64,000 nt of DNA from an uncultured Eubacteriales bacterium (GTDB taxonomy: Bacteria; Bacillota; Clostridia; Christensenellales; CAG-138): positions 9,722-73,721 of the forward strand of contig UQYI01000012.1 in NCBI GenBank assembly GCA_900545265.1. The letters run 5' to 3'. Both the position numbers and the translations under genes were made by a program. The notes under the pieces were generated by a model. That model was not told where the DNA came from and ran no database searches. It saw only the letters and a list, made by a program, of their open reading frames with translations. This document shows, in pieces, positions 34,511 through 43,111 of the stretch (position 1 is its first letter; each line of letters begins with the position of its first letter).

Positions 34511-34531
34511 CTAATCTACGAGAACAGATTA
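34511..34531. promoter_or_regulatory. inverted repeat in the degV/DUF1836 divergent region
   Basis: TAATCT and AGATTA lie 8 bases apart just upstream of degV. They could be an operator for either divergent gene; the DUF1836 protein itself carries a DNA-binding-like domain. Confidence 0.35.
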
Positions 34532-34598
34532 GCACGTCAATGCACATATGTCAAGCAGACATACGAATATACTTCCCCATAACCGGAAGCAAGTGTGC

Positions 34599-34627
34599 TT
34601 TACAACGGGATCGCACTATAGTATACT
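34599..34627 (+). promoter_or_regulatory. promoter of the DUF1836 gene
   Basis: TTTACA (34599-34604) and TATACT (34622-34627) have a 17-base spacer, ending 22 bases before the start codon. Confidence 0.7.
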
Positions 34628-34649
34628 GTATGGCGAAAGGGGGCGCACC

Positions 34650-35267
34650 ATGGCATATGATAAAGCGCTCATTGCCGGCAAACTCCGGCGGTGGGAAAAA
34701 TATCTCATCGGGTTTCGGCTGCCTGCCTGGGAGGATATACCCGATTTCGGTCTGTATATGGAACAGGTGGTGGATCTGCTGAAGCGGTATCTGGATTATA
34801 TGCCGCCGGAGCTGAAGGAGGAGGACGTGGTCACCAGCTCCGCCATCAACAACTACGTCCGCCGGGGGATCATGCCCGGCCCCAGAAAGAAAAAGTATTA
34901 CCGGCTCCACATTGCGTACCTGATCATGATCTGTGCCCTGAAGCAGAGCCTGAATATGGTCATGATCATGTCTCTGCTGCCCCAGGGGCAGGAGGAAGAA
35001 GAGATCCGCCGGGCTTATGATTCCTTTGTGCAGCGGCATGCCCTGTCCGCCCGGTTCTTTGTGGATCAGGTGCGGGTGGTCAGCTCCGCCATTCTGGATC
35101 ATGCGGATACCACAGAGATGGCCGTGAACACTACGGAGGAGCTTATCACCTCCGCCGCCATTGTGGCGGGATTTTCCCGGCTGCTGGCGGAGAAGCTACT
35201 GCTGCTGGACGGTAAGGATCTGGAAACCGGCGGCAGCATAGAAATACGCACCCCACCCCGGGAATAG
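34650..35267 (+). CDS. DUF1836 domain protein
   Basis: The 205-residue protein matches DUF1836, a MerR-like/winged-helix domain common in Firmicutes. RLPAWEDIPDFGLYMEQVVDLLKRYLDY (about 23-50) is followed by VVTSSAINNYVRRGIMPGPRKKKYYRLHIAYLI (about 59-91), which looks like the DNA-binding region. AAGGGGG precedes the ATG. It diverges from degV, a neighbour often seen with this family, so a regulatory link to degV is plausible but unproved. Confidence 0.8.
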   Translation: MAYDKALIAGKLRRWEKYLIGFRLPAWEDIPDFGLYMEQVVDLLKRYLDYMPPELKEEDVVTSSAINNYVRRGIMPGPRKKKYYRLHIAYLIMICALKQSLNMVMIMSLLPQGQEEEEIRRAYDSFVQRHALSARFFVDQVRVVSSAILDHADTTEMAVNTTEELITSAAIVAGFSRLLAEKLLLLDGKDLETGGSIEIRTPPRE

Positions 35268-35305
35268 ATCAGGTGCGTATGCACAAAAGCACTTTGGATG
35301 CGGGG

Positions 35306-35334
35306 CGGCGCGGCTTTTCAGGCTGCGCCGTTTG
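35306..35334 (+). terminator. weak stem-loop after DUF1836 gene
   Basis: CGGCGCGGC pairs with GCTGCGCCG (one G-T), with only a short T-rich tail (TTTG), so termination would be weak. Confidence 0.4.
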
Positions 35335-35424
35335 TATACTGCCCGGCGTTTTTCAGAGCCAAGAGGCGTTTATGTCCCTTCGCTCCTTTTTTTATGGAAC
35401 AGGCGGGGCAGCCTGAGCGCATAT

Positions 35425-35457
35425 AAAAAGTCCGGGGCAGATCTGTCCCGGACTTTT
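35425..35457 (-). terminator. terminator of the sugar ABC operon
   Basis: AAAAGTCCGGG and CCCGGACTTTT pair with inner residues and give a T-run on the minus strand, 17 bases after the last permease gene. Confidence 0.8.
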
Positions 35458-35473
35458 CTACGATTAAGAAGGT

Positions 35474-36316
35474 TTATCCTTTTACGGCCCCGGCGGCCAC
35501 GCCCTTGATGATGTACTTCTGGCAGAAGAGATAGGCGATGATCACCGGCAGGATGCTCAGCATGATAATGGCCATGGTGGCCCCCATATCTACGGTACCG
35601 TAGCTGCCCTGCAGATATTGCAGATGCAGAGAGATGGTGCGGTACTTGTTTACATCCAGCACCCGGTAGGGGAGCAGGAAGTCGTTCCATATCCACATGA
35701 TCTCCAGAATACCTACGGAGATCAGGGTGGGCCGCATCATGGGCAGCACCACCGCAAAGAAGGTGCGGATGGGCCCGCAACCGTCTATGGCGGCGGCTTC
35801 TTCTATCTCCAGGGGCAGGGATTTTACAAAGCCCGTGAACATGAATACCGCCAGCCCGGCGCCGAAGCCCAGATAGACCACCGGAATGGTCCAGGGGGTG
35901 TTCAGCTTGAGCATATCCGCCGTGGTGGTCAGGGTGAACATGACCATCTGGAAGGGAACGATCATGGAGAACACGCACAGGTAGTAAAAGATCTTGGTGG
36001 CCAGGCTCCCTACCCGGGCCACATACCAGGCGGACATGGAGGTGCACAGCAGGATCAGAAAGGTGGAGGCCAGGGTGATCACGGCCGTATACAGCGCCGA
36101 TTTATAGAAGGGATAGTTGCCAAAGGTCATGCCCTTGATGTAGTTTTGCAGCCCCACAAAGCTTTCTTCGTTGGGCAGGTCAAAGGTATCCGTGTTGATG
36201 GAGGCGTTGGACTTGAGGGAGTTGTTCAGCACCGCCCCGATAGGCAGCAGCCAGCACAGGCAGATCAAAACGAAAACCACAGACAGTATGGTGCTGCCCA
36301 CATGACGTTTTTTCAT
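35474..36316 (-). CDS. sugar ABC transporter permease (MalG type)
   Basis: The 280-residue inner-membrane component has about six helices. The EAA motif EIEEAAAIDGCGPIRTFFAVVLPMMRPTL (about 173-201) contacts the ATPase. It resembles MalG-type carbohydrate permeases (COG0395). Its start overlaps the end of the MalF-type gene by four bases. The operon encodes no ATPase, so a shared MsmX/UgpC-type ATPase encoded elsewhere is expected, as in many Firmicutes. Confidence 0.9.
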   Translation of the reverse strand: MKKRHVGSTILSVVFVLICLCWLLPIGAVLNNSLKSNASINTDTFDLPNEESFVGLQNYIKGMTFGNYPFYKSALYTAVITLASTFLILLCTSMSAWYVARVGSLATKIFYYLCVFSMIVPFQMVMFTLTTTADMLKLNTPWTIPVVYLGFGAGLAVFMFTGFVKSLPLEIEEAAAIDGCGPIRTFFAVVLPMMRPTLISVGILEIMWIWNDFLLPYRVLDVNKYRTISLHLQYLQGSYGTVDMGATMAIIMLSILPVIIAYLFCQKYIIKGVAAGAVKG

Positions 36317-37230
36317 TGCTGTACCTCCTTGGAACGGGTGGCGCGCAGCTGTGCAAGGGCCAGAACCGCCACCAGAATAAAGAACACAACGGCCTTGGCC
36401 TGGGCCACACCGTGCCAGTTTTTGCCGATGTTAAAGGTGGAAAGAATGTTCAGCGCCAGCATTTCCGTCATGCTCACCTGATGGCCGGTGGCCAGGGTCA
36501 CCACAGGGGCGCCGCCGGTAAGGGCCATGTTCTGGTCAAAAAGCTTGAAGCCGTTGGTCAGGGTCAAAAATACGCAGATGGTGATGGAGGGCATTACGTT
36601 GGGAATGATCACCTTCCAAAGGGTCTGCCAGCGGTTGGCACCGTCAATGGTGGCGGCCTCCAGCATATCCCCGGGCACGGCCTGCAGCCCGGCAATGTAG
36701 ATGATCATCATATAGCCGATCTGCTGCCAGGCCAGCAGAATGATGAGCCCCCAGAAGCCATAGGTGGCGTTGGCGGTAAGATAGGTGTTGTAGGCGTGGA
36801 GGATACCGTCGAAGATCATCTTCCAGATATACCCCAGCACCACGCCGCCGATAAGGTTGGGCATGAAGAACACCGTGCGGAAAAGGTTGGAGCCCTTGAG
36901 CTTCTGGGTCAGGGCATAGGCCACGGCAAAGGCGAAAACGTTGATCACCACCACAGAGACCACGGCCACCAGAGCGGTGTTCTTAAAGGCGTTGAGGAAC
37001 CCCGGGTCGTTGAACAGCTTCAGGTAGTTGCCGATGCCAATAAAGGTGGCGTCTTTGGGAGTGTTAAACTTGCAGAAGGAAAGGTAGATGCCCCACACGA
37101 AGGGGACCAGAAACCCGATGATGAAGGCAGCGAAGGTAGGCAGCAAAAACAGGGGAAAGCACCGCTGTATGGGCCGGCGGATAAGCCTGCTGTTCAGGTT
37201 GGTTTTGCTTTCGGAGCGGCGTTTTTTCAT
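36313..37230 (-). CDS. sugar ABC transporter permease (MalF type)
   Basis: The 305-residue membrane protein has about six helices and the EAA loop LEAATIDGANRWQTLWKVIIPNVMPSI (about 186-212), typical of COG1175 carbohydrate permeases. A cytoplasmic, positively charged N terminus is followed by FLLPTFAAFIIGFLVPFVWGIYLSF. AAGGAGTCGT precedes the ATG. It lies between the solute-binding gene, from which a 100-base gap with a hairpin separates it, and the MalG-type gene. Confidence 0.9.
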   Translation of the reverse strand: MKKRRSESKTNLNSRLIRRPIQRCFPLFLLPTFAAFIIGFLVPFVWGIYLSFCKFNTPKDATFIGIGNYLKLFNDPGFLNAFKNTALVAVVSVVVINVFAFAVAYALTQKLKGSNLFRTVFFMPNLIGGVVLGYIWKMIFDGILHAYNTYLTANATYGFWGLIILLAWQQIGYMMIIYIAGLQAVPGDMLEAATIDGANRWQTLWKVIIPNVMPSITICVFLTLTNGFKLFDQNMALTGGAPVVTLATGHQVSMTEMLALNILSTFNIGKNWHGVAQAKAVVFFILVAVLALAQLRATRSKEVQQ

Positions 37231-37283
37231 AGGACGACTCCTTTTGTACGGTTATGGGGAAGAATAGGGGGGAGAAAAGGGGG

Positions 37284-37313
37284 ACAAGGGCAGGAAGCTT
37301 TTCCTGCCCTTGT
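37284..37313 (-). terminator. intercistronic hairpin between binding protein and permease genes
   Basis: ACAAGGGCAGGAA and TTCCTGCCCTTGT form a perfect 13-bp stem with a 4-base loop. No good T-run follows on the minus strand, so it may be an mRNA-stabilising or partial terminator that raises binding-protein expression over the permeases. Confidence 0.65.
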
Positions 37314-37330
37314 GTAAGTATATCAGAACT

Positions 37331-38710
37331 TTAGCCGTTCTGCAAAGCCCACTGAGCGGCCCAGCCCTGTACAAAGGCGGTGACCACATCGTCCCAGGAG
37401 CCGTTGCCGGCGGAGTAAGCGGTCAGAGCAGACACAACGCCGGCTCTCCAGGTATCCACGTTGGGGGTGTAGTTGAAGGCCCAGGTCACGGTGTACTTGC
37501 CTTCGCTCATGAGCCGGTTGGCATCATTGAAGAAGACGTTGGAGGATTCCTTGGCATTCTTGAAGGGGATGGGGCCAAACTGCTCGGCCATCATCTTGGT
37601 GCCCTCGTCAGAGGTCACGACCCAGTACAGGAAGTCCAGAGAAGCCTTCTGATCGGCCTCGGAAACCTTGGCATTCACGGCCCAGCAGTTCTCGGTGCCG
37701 CAGGCCAGACCGGCATTCTGCTCGTTCTCAGCGCCGCAGTAGATGGGGATCATGGTCAGATCGTCGGGATTCATCTTGAAGTCATCGCCGGTGAGGTTGG
37801 CGAATTCCCAGGTACCGTTCTGGAAGAACACGGCCTTGCCGGTGCCGAACTCTGCACGGGATTCATCGCCGGTCTTGGTGGAAAGCTGGGAAGCATCGGC
37901 AGCGGAATCGGTGATGTACAGATCCCAGATGTTCTTGTACAGATCCAGATACTGGCCGGTGATGGTGGCGGAATCGGCGTTTACACCCTCATAGAACAGG
38001 GGCATATTGGCCAGATGGCCGGAGAATCTCCAGGAGGAGGAGCCGTCCAGACCTGCGGAAGAGAAGGCGTCAAAGCCCAGCTCGGAAGCCCGGGCATGGA
38101 TATCGTCGGCAACGGCCTTCAGGGAGGCGAAGTCCTTGATCTCCTCTACGGAGTGACCGGCCTTCTCCAGCAGGGCCTTGTTGACGATGATGCCGAATGC
38201 TTCATAGCAGTAGCCGGCGGCATAGGTCTTGCCGTCTTCACCCTTGAGGTTGAAGTCTTCGGTGGTCATCTCATTCAAGAAGTCGGTGCCGTCCAGAGCC
38301 AGGCAGTACTCCTGCCACTCCTTCAGACCGGCCATGTTGCCGCACTGGAAGATGGTGGGCATTTCGCTCTTGCCCATCTCGGCGGTCAGGGTGGAGGAAT
38401 AGGTGCCGGAAGCGGCGGTAAGGACCTTTACGGGCACGCCGGTCTTCTCGGTGTAAACCTTGGCCAGATCCTGCCAGGCCTGATCGGCTTCGGGCTTGAA
38501 GTTCAGGAAGTATACGGAACCTTCGGCCTGAGCGGGCTTATCGGTTTCGGCGGCGTCGGCAGGCTTTTCGGTCTGGGCGTCAGCGGGCTTCTCGGTTTCG
38601 GTGGAAGCGGACTTGTCGTCAGCGTCAGGCTTGCTTTCGTTATTGCTGGTGCAGGCTACCAGGGAAAATACCATGGCCAGCGTCAGAAGGAATGCCAATA
38701 CTTTTTTCAT
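37331..38710 (-). CDS. sugar ABC transporter solute-binding lipoprotein
   Basis: The 459-residue family 1 extracellular solute-binding protein begins with a lipoprotein signal (LAMVFSLVACTSN, Cys at about residue 20). A low-complexity linker carries repeated TEKPADA units, followed by the binding fold (VYFLNFKPEADQAWQDLAKVYTEKTGVPVKV). AAGGAG precedes the ATG. It follows the LacI gene by 80 bases with no promoter visible between, so all four genes may share the LacI promoter. Substrate is unknown but probably a sugar or oligosaccharide. Confidence 0.9.
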   Translation of the reverse strand: MKKVLAFLLTLAMVFSLVACTSNNESKPDADDKSASTETEKPADAQTEKPADAAETDKPAQAEGSVYFLNFKPEADQAWQDLAKVYTEKTGVPVKVLTAASGTYSSTLTAEMGKSEMPTIFQCGNMAGLKEWQEYCLALDGTDFLNEMTTEDFNLKGEDGKTYAAGYCYEAFGIIVNKALLEKAGHSVEEIKDFASLKAVADDIHARASELGFDAFSSAGLDGSSSWRFSGHLANMPLFYEGVNADSATITGQYLDLYKNIWDLYITDSAADASQLSTKTGDESRAEFGTGKAVFFQNGTWEFANLTGDDFKMNPDDLTMIPIYCGAENEQNAGLACGTENCWAVNAKVSEADQKASLDFLYWVVTSDEGTKMMAEQFGPIPFKNAKESSNVFFNDANRLMSEGKYTVTWAFNYTPNVDTWRAGVVSALTAYSAGNGSWDDVVTAFVQGWAAQWALQNG

Positions 38711-38790
38711 TTCTGTTTCTCCTTATATTTTTTATGTGCAGGCACACTTTAGGTGCGCTTACAGCCGTTAGTGAGAGGTGGGTGTCTTCA

Positions 38791-39795
38791 TCAGAGAAGG
38801 CACCGCACGGAGGCCCCGGGGATCAGCTCCGTATCCAGCAGCACATGGGCGCCGGGCTGCTCCATGCCCCGCAGGAGCAGGGATACGCTTTCCCGGGCCA
38901 GCGCTTCCTGGGGCTGGCGGATGGTGGCCAGCACCGGCTGGCAGTAGGCCGTCAGCTCTATGCCGTCATACCCGATGACGGATACGTCCCGGGGGATCTG
39001 AAGCCCCATGTCCAGCAGCGCCCGGCAGGCGCCGATGGCCATGGTATCCGACATGGCGAATACCGCCGTGTAGGACGGGCCGTTGTAGGAGCGGATGGCC
39101 TTGTAGGCATCCGCAAAGGAAAAGGGGGAGGTCAGATACCGTGCTTCCTCCAGCTGGCGGCCCCTGGCCCGGAAGCTGTCGCATACGCCCTTATAGCGCT
39201 GGTTGGCAGTGTTCCAGCCCTGGGTCTCGCCCCCCAGGATCAGAAGTTCCCGGTGCCCGCAGGAAAACAGGTAATCCACCGCCTGCCGGGCCCCCCGCCT
39301 GTCATCCACGCTGACGCTGGATACGTTCTCCGCCTTGGAAGAAGCGGCGTTCACCGTGGAATATACGCAGGGAATGGGCAGCACCCGGAGTTTATCGTCC
39401 CAGTCGGCATGGCAGCCCCCCAGAAAGATGATCCCCCGGACTTTTCGCTCGGCATACACGCGCTGGGCTTCCTGGACTTCGTCGTCCTCTTCCCCGATGT
39501 AATAAGGAAGGAACCGCAGCCCCGTTTCCTGTATCCGGGCCTGCAGCAGTTCCAGCAGGCCGGAGAAGAACAGGTTGTTCCGCCCCCGGACGATGACCGC
39601 TACAGACTCCGTGGAAAGCTGCTTGAGGTGCTTGGCGTTTACGTTGGGCTCGTAGCCCACCCGCCGGATCACCTCCATGACCCGCTCCCGGGTTGCATCG
39701 TTTACGTCCGGACGCTTGTTGAGCACACGGGAAACGGTGCTGATGCCCACCCCGGAGAGTTCTGCGATCTCCTTGATTGTAATGCGTGTATCCAT
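38791..39795 (-). CDS. LacI family transcriptional regulator
   Basis: The 334-residue regulator has an N-terminal LacI helix-turn-helix (ITIKEIAELSGVGISTVSRVLNKRPDVNDATRERV, about 6-40) and a periplasmic-binding-like effector domain with ASVSV.., SDTMAIGACRALLDMGLQIPRDVSVIGYDGIELT. Its own promoter overlaps two tandem 12-bp palindromes, implying autorepression relieved by a sugar or phosphosugar. It heads the sugar transporter operon, which makes it the likely local controller. Confidence 0.92.
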   Translation of the reverse strand: MDTRITIKEIAELSGVGISTVSRVLNKRPDVNDATRERVMEVIRRVGYEPNVNAKHLKQLSTESVAVIVRGRNNLFFSGLLELLQARIQETGLRFLPYYIGEEDDEVQEAQRVYAERKVRGIIFLGGCHADWDDKLRVLPIPCVYSTVNAASSKAENVSSVSVDDRRGARQAVDYLFSCGHRELLILGGETQGWNTANQRYKGVCDSFRARGRQLEEARYLTSPFSFADAYKAIRSYNGPSYTAVFAMSDTMAIGACRALLDMGLQIPRDVSVIGYDGIELTAYCQPVLATIRQPQEALARESVSLLLRGMEQPGAHVLLDTELIPGASVRCLL

Positions 39796-39820
39796 GCTGC
39801 TAACCTGCTTTACTCATACC

Positions 39821-39844
39821 GGAAACGTTTCCGGAAACGTTTCC
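39821..39844. promoter_or_regulatory. tandem LacI-type operators
   Basis: Two perfect 12-bp palindromes GGAAACGTTTCC lie directly end to end (39821-39832 and 39833-39844). They sit just downstream of the -10 box and upstream of the LacI start, ideal for repression. AAACGTTT is the core of many LacI-family operators. Confidence 0.88.
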
Positions 39845-39851
39845 AAGACGT

Positions 39852-39880
39852 AGTGTAGCAGTTTCCCCTCTTTATGTCAA
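39852..39880 (-). promoter_or_regulatory. promoter of the LacI-ABC operon
   Basis: On the minus strand TTGACA (39880-39875) and TACACT (39857-39852) have a 17-base spacer, with the operators covering the start of transcription. Confidence 0.8.
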
Positions 39881-40066
39881 GCATAAAAAGAGAATAAATT
39901 TTTAAAAAACGATCGGATCCGGAAAAGGGGAATTTTTGGCGGGTTTCAGGAAAAAACGCAGGAAAGGCTGCATATTCCGGCGGCCTTCACGCTGCTCTGC
40001 ACTGCCCGGGAACTTATGGGGCCGGGGGGTGTTGCAATCCGGAGCCGATTCTGGTATCCTGCCGGT

Positions 40067-40981
40067 ATGGAAAAGAAACAGATCACTCTTTGGGGGCAGC
40101 TGAAGGCCTCCCTGAAAAACGGAAACTGGAACTGGAAAAACGAGCTTTGCACTTTGGGGATCATTCTGGTCATGGTCACCATACAGTGCGCCGCCATCAA
40201 TGGGCTGTATAAGCCCAACGGCCTTATCAGCGGGGGTCTGACCGGCGTGGGGATGCTGCTGGAGTATGTAACGGGCTTCCCCTCCTGGCTGACCATTCTG
40301 CTGCTAAACATCCCTCTGCTGCTGCTGGCCGTGTGGAAGCTGCACTTCAAGTTCACCCTGTATACCATTATCGCTTCCCTGTATTTTTCCGCCGCCATGG
40401 CCATGACGGCCCGGGTACGCATCCCCTTCGACTGGAGCAATCCTTTGTCGCAGCTTACCGGGGTGCTGCTGGGAGCGGTGATCTGCGGGGCGGCGGCGGC
40501 GCCTATCGTCCGGCGGGGGGCTTCCACCGGGGGGATAGATATCCTGGCGCTGCTGCTGTCAAAAAAGTTTTCCTTTCCCATGGGCACCATCAGCTACGGG
40601 TTCAACATTTTGATCACAGGAGCCCTGGCTTTTGTAAAAGGACTGGATAAGGCGGCTCTGGCCATGCTGGTCATGTTCGTTTCCAGCACGGTGTTCAACA
40701 ATGTGTTGCTGGGGCTCAACCGCACCAAGACCCTGTTTATCATTTCGGATCGGTGGGAGGAGATCGCCCCCCATGTGCTCCGGGAGGTGCACCGGGGCGT
40801 GACCCTGATCCCTGCCAAGGGGGCATACACCGGGCAGGATAAAACTCTGGTATATGTGCTGGCCCGCACCATGGAACTGGCGGCCATCCGCCGGATCGTG
40901 CTGGATATAGATCCTTCGGCCATGCTTTCCATCATCGATACCCGGGAAGTGGTGGGCCGGGGCTTTACCCCCAATAACTGA
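40067..40981 (+). CDS. YitT family membrane protein
   Basis: The 304-residue protein has about five N-terminal membrane helices with the YitT/DUF161 motifs (NGLYKPNGLISGGLTGVGMLLEYVTGFP and RRGASTGGIDILALLLSKKFSFPMG). A C-terminal DUF2179 domain follows (EIAPHVLREVHRGVTLIPAKGAYTGQDKTLVYVLARTMELAAIRRIVLDIDPSA). The function is not established. No ribosome binding site is visible. TTGCAA-17-TATCCT (40032-40060) ends 6 bases before the ATG, suggesting a leaderless transcript. Confidence 0.85.
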   Translation: MEKKQITLWGQLKASLKNGNWNWKNELCTLGIILVMVTIQCAAINGLYKPNGLISGGLTGVGMLLEYVTGFPSWLTILLLNIPLLLLAVWKLHFKFTLYTIIASLYFSAAMAMTARVRIPFDWSNPLSQLTGVLLGAVICGAAAAPIVRRGASTGGIDILALLLSKKFSFPMGTISYGFNILITGALAFVKGLDKAALAMLVMFVSSTVFNNVLLGLNRTKTLFIISDRWEEIAPHVLREVHRGVTLIPAKGAYTGQDKTLVYVLARTMELAAIRRIVLDIDPSAMLSIIDTREVVGRGFTPNN

Positions 40982-41081
40982 AGGCCGGGATATATAAAGG
41001 CGGCCTATGGAGCTTTGGCTCCGGATATGCTATACTGACCCTATCCGGAGACTCCGGAATTTTCAGACAGGGGCATATATA

Positions 41082-41771
41082 ATGGATATTTCAGGAAAAA
41101 TGCTGGGCGGCATGCCCATATCCGATAAGCTCAGAACCATGGTGCAGGACAGGATCTATCCCTACCGGGAGCTTATGGCTTATTACAACTGCGCCATGAT
41201 GGAGGTGGCCACCAAGTTCAACGTGCTCAACGAGGAGCTTTCCCTGCAGTATGACCGCAACCCCATCGAAAGCATCCGGACCCGGCTCAAGTCTGTAGAC
41301 AGCATTGCCGAAAAGCTCACCCGCAAGGGCATTTCTCTGCCTTTGAATGTGGAAAAGATCCAGGAGGAGATCCACGATATTGCCGGCGTGCGGGTGATAT
41401 GCTCCTATCCTTCGGATATATACATGCTTTCGGAGGCATTTTTGCGGCAGGATGATATCTTTCTGGTGGAGCGCAAGGACTATATCCAGAACCCGAAGCC
41501 CAACGGCTACAGGAGCCTCCATCTGATCGTGGAGGTGCCCATCTTTCTCCATAACCGCAAAAAGCTCATGAAGGTGGAGGTGCAGTTCCGCACCATCTCC
41601 ATGGACTGGTGGGCCAGTCTGGAGCATAAGATCCGCTACAAGAAGGATCTGGGGGAGGCAAATCAGGCCCATATCGAGCAGGAGCTGAAAGAGTGTGCCG
41701 AAATCAGCGCCGCATTGGATAAGCGTATGGAAGCGCTCCAGCAGCAGGCCAATGCCGCCCGGGAAAAATAA
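41082..41771 (+). CDS. small alarmone synthetase (RelQ/YjbM-like GTP pyrophosphokinase)
   Basis: The 229-residue protein contains a stand-alone RelA_SpoT synthetase domain that makes (p)ppGpp. EEIHDIAGVRVICSYPSDIYMLSE (about 105-128) and the catalytic segment KDYIQNPKPNGYRSLHLIVEVP (about 139-160) are intact, and VEVQFRTISMDWWASLEHKIRYK follows. No hydrolase, TGS or ACT domain is present. I chose the ATG at 41082 because GGGGC lies before it and because it agrees with the family length. It lies 100 bases after the YitT gene. A strong promoter for cysK begins just after its stop. Confidence 0.88.
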   Translation: MDISGKMLGGMPISDKLRTMVQDRIYPYRELMAYYNCAMMEVATKFNVLNEELSLQYDRNPIESIRTRLKSVDSIAEKLTRKGISLPLNVEKIQEEIHDIAGVRVICSYPSDIYMLSEAFLRQDDIFLVERKDYIQNPKPNGYRSLHLIVEVPIFLHNRKKLMKVEVQFRTISMDWWASLEHKIRYKKDLGEANQAHIEQELKECAEISAALDKRMEALQQQANAAREK

Positions 41772-41786
41772 TACCCCGGTGCCCCA

Positions 41787-41815
41787 TTGACAAATGCCCC
41801 AGGGCGGCGTATACT
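41787..41815 (+). promoter_or_regulatory. promoter of the cysK leader
   Basis: TTGACA (41787-41792), a 17-base spacer and TATACT (41810-41815) make a near-perfect promoter, the strongest in the window. Confidence 0.85.
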
Positions 41816-41824
41816 CTGACCAAC

Positions 41825-41839
41825 CTACCAGGTGGGTAG
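41825..41839. promoter_or_regulatory. inverted repeat CTACC-N5-GGTAG at the cysK transcription start
   Basis: CTACC (41825-41829) and GGTAG (41835-41839) lie just downstream of the -10 box. Rrf2-family regulators (CymR/IscR-like), which control sulfur metabolism, bind related CCTAC..GTAGG sites, so this may be such an operator. The match is short. Confidence 0.4.
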
Positions 41840-41856
41840 ATAAAAGGGGACATTCC

Positions 41857-41940
41857 ATGAGCACTTATGGCAGCATGTGTAAGGAGATGCGGATGTGTAT
41901 CTGCGGATACGCCCGGCTTGCCCTGCCTGCTGCGGGATGA
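41857..41940 (+). CDS. Cys-containing leader peptide upstream of cysK
   Basis: AAAAGGGG lies 7 bases before the ATG at 41857. The 27-codon ORF reads MSTYGSMCKEMRMCICG and goes on to end in LPAAG, with three Cys codons, two of them in CIC. It ends 21 bases before a strong terminator and about 190 bases before cysK, the enzyme that makes cysteine. This is the layout of attenuation by cysteine supply: stalling at Cys codons would favour read-through. Translation and regulation are inferred. Confidence 0.55.
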   Translation: MSTYGSMCKEMRMCICGYARLALPAAG

Positions 41941-41961
41941 TCTTTTCATATCTGTAAGCGG

Positions 41962-41997
41962 AAGCAGAAGGCCGGGGCGGGCTTTCTGCTTTTTTTG
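41962..41997 (+). terminator. leader terminator (attenuator) upstream of cysK
   Basis: AAGCAGAAGGCC (41962-41973) and GGCTTTCTGCTT (41979-41990 or so) pair over 12 bp with one G-T, and TTTTTT follows. A second stem (GGAGAGGA/TCCTCTCC, near 42061-42097) lies downstream. Its position before the gene, not after, makes it a likely conditional terminator. Confidence 0.7.
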
Positions 41998-42127
41998 TAC
42001 TTATATTTGCAGGAGAGGAGCCGCTTTGTGAAGCAGTTTTTTACAGGATTCCGATGTTGGGGAGAGGAGAAGGAAAAATGTTCCTCTCCGCCCCGCACTA
42101 CATATGGATCAAAGGAGAAAAACGATA

Positions 42128-43072
42128 ATGGCACATATATATACATCCGCCGATCAGCTTATCGGCCACACCCCCCTGCTGGAACTTGTGCATCAGGAAC
42201 GGGCTTACGGCCTGAAGGCACGGATCCTGGCCAAGCTGGAATATTTTAACCCCGCCGGTTCCGTAAAGGACCGCATTGCCAAAGCCATGCTGGACGATGC
42301 CCAGGCACGGGGACTCATAGGCCCGGGGTCGGTGCTCATAGAGCCTACCAGCGGCAACACAGGCATCGGCCTTGCCTCCGTGGCGGCGGCAAGGGGGTAC
42401 CGGCTGCTCATCGTCATGCCGGATTACATGAGCGTGGAGCGGCGGCAGATCATGCAGGCCTATGGGGCGGAACTGATATTGACGCCCGGCGCAAAGGGCA
42501 TGGCCGGAGCCATAGAAAAGGCGCAGGCGCTGGCAAAGGAGATTCCCGGCAGCTTTATCCCGGGGCAGTTTACCAATGCGGCCAACCCCCGGGCTCATTA
42601 TGAGACTACCGGCCCGGAGATCTGGGCGGATACGGAAGGAAACGTAGACCTCTTTGTGGCCGGGGTAGGCACCGGAGGCACCATTACCGGGACGGGCCGG
42701 TATCTGAAGGAGAAAAATCCCCGGCTGTATGTGGCGGCTGTGGAGCCGTGGAGTTCGCCCGTTCTTTCCGGAGGGCAGGCAGGCCCCCACAAGATACAGG
42801 GCATCGGGGCGGGCTTTGTGCCGGATACCCTGGATACGGATGTATATGATGAAGTGATCCCCGTGCAGAATGAGGATGCCTTTGCCCTGGGCCGGGAGAT
42901 AGGCCGCAGGGAAGGGGTGCTGGTGGGGATATTCTCCGGAGCGGCGGTATGGGCGGCCATAGAGCTGGCCCGGCGGCCGGAGAATGAGGGCCGGACCATT
43001 GTGGTTTTGCTGCCGGACACCGGAGACAGATATCTTTCCACCCCCTTGTTTGCAGAGGAGAAAAAGGAGTAA
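42128..43072 (+). CDS. cysK: cysteine synthase (O-acetylserine sulfhydrylase)
   Basis: CysK makes cysteine from O-acetylserine and sulfide with PLP. In this 314-residue protein the PLP Lys is in NPAGSVKDRIAKAM (about residue 47), EPTSGNTGIGLASVAA is the substrate loop, and GVGTGGTITGTGRYLK binds the PLP phosphate. IFSGAAVWAAI ends the core. AAAGGAG precedes the ATG at 42128. It starts an operon with an HD protein and a rhodanese-TtcA fusion, consistent with sulfur supply for tRNA thiolation (inference). Expression likely depends on the leader attenuator. Confidence 0.93.
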   Translation: MAHIYTSADQLIGHTPLLELVHQERAYGLKARILAKLEYFNPAGSVKDRIAKAMLDDAQARGLIGPGSVLIEPTSGNTGIGLASVAAARGYRLLIVMPDYMSVERRQIMQAYGAELILTPGAKGMAGAIEKAQALAKEIPGSFIPGQFTNAANPRAHYETTGPEIWADTEGNVDLFVAGVGTGGTITGTGRYLKEKNPRLYVAAVEPWSSPVLSGGQAGPHKIQGIGAGFVPDTLDTDVYDEVIPVQNEDAFALGREIGRREGVLVGIFSGAAVWAAIELARRPENEGRTIVVLLPDTGDRYLSTPLFAEEKKE

Positions 43073-43111
43073 AATAAAACGATCTCAATTTTTACGGAGG
43101 AAGCAGATACA

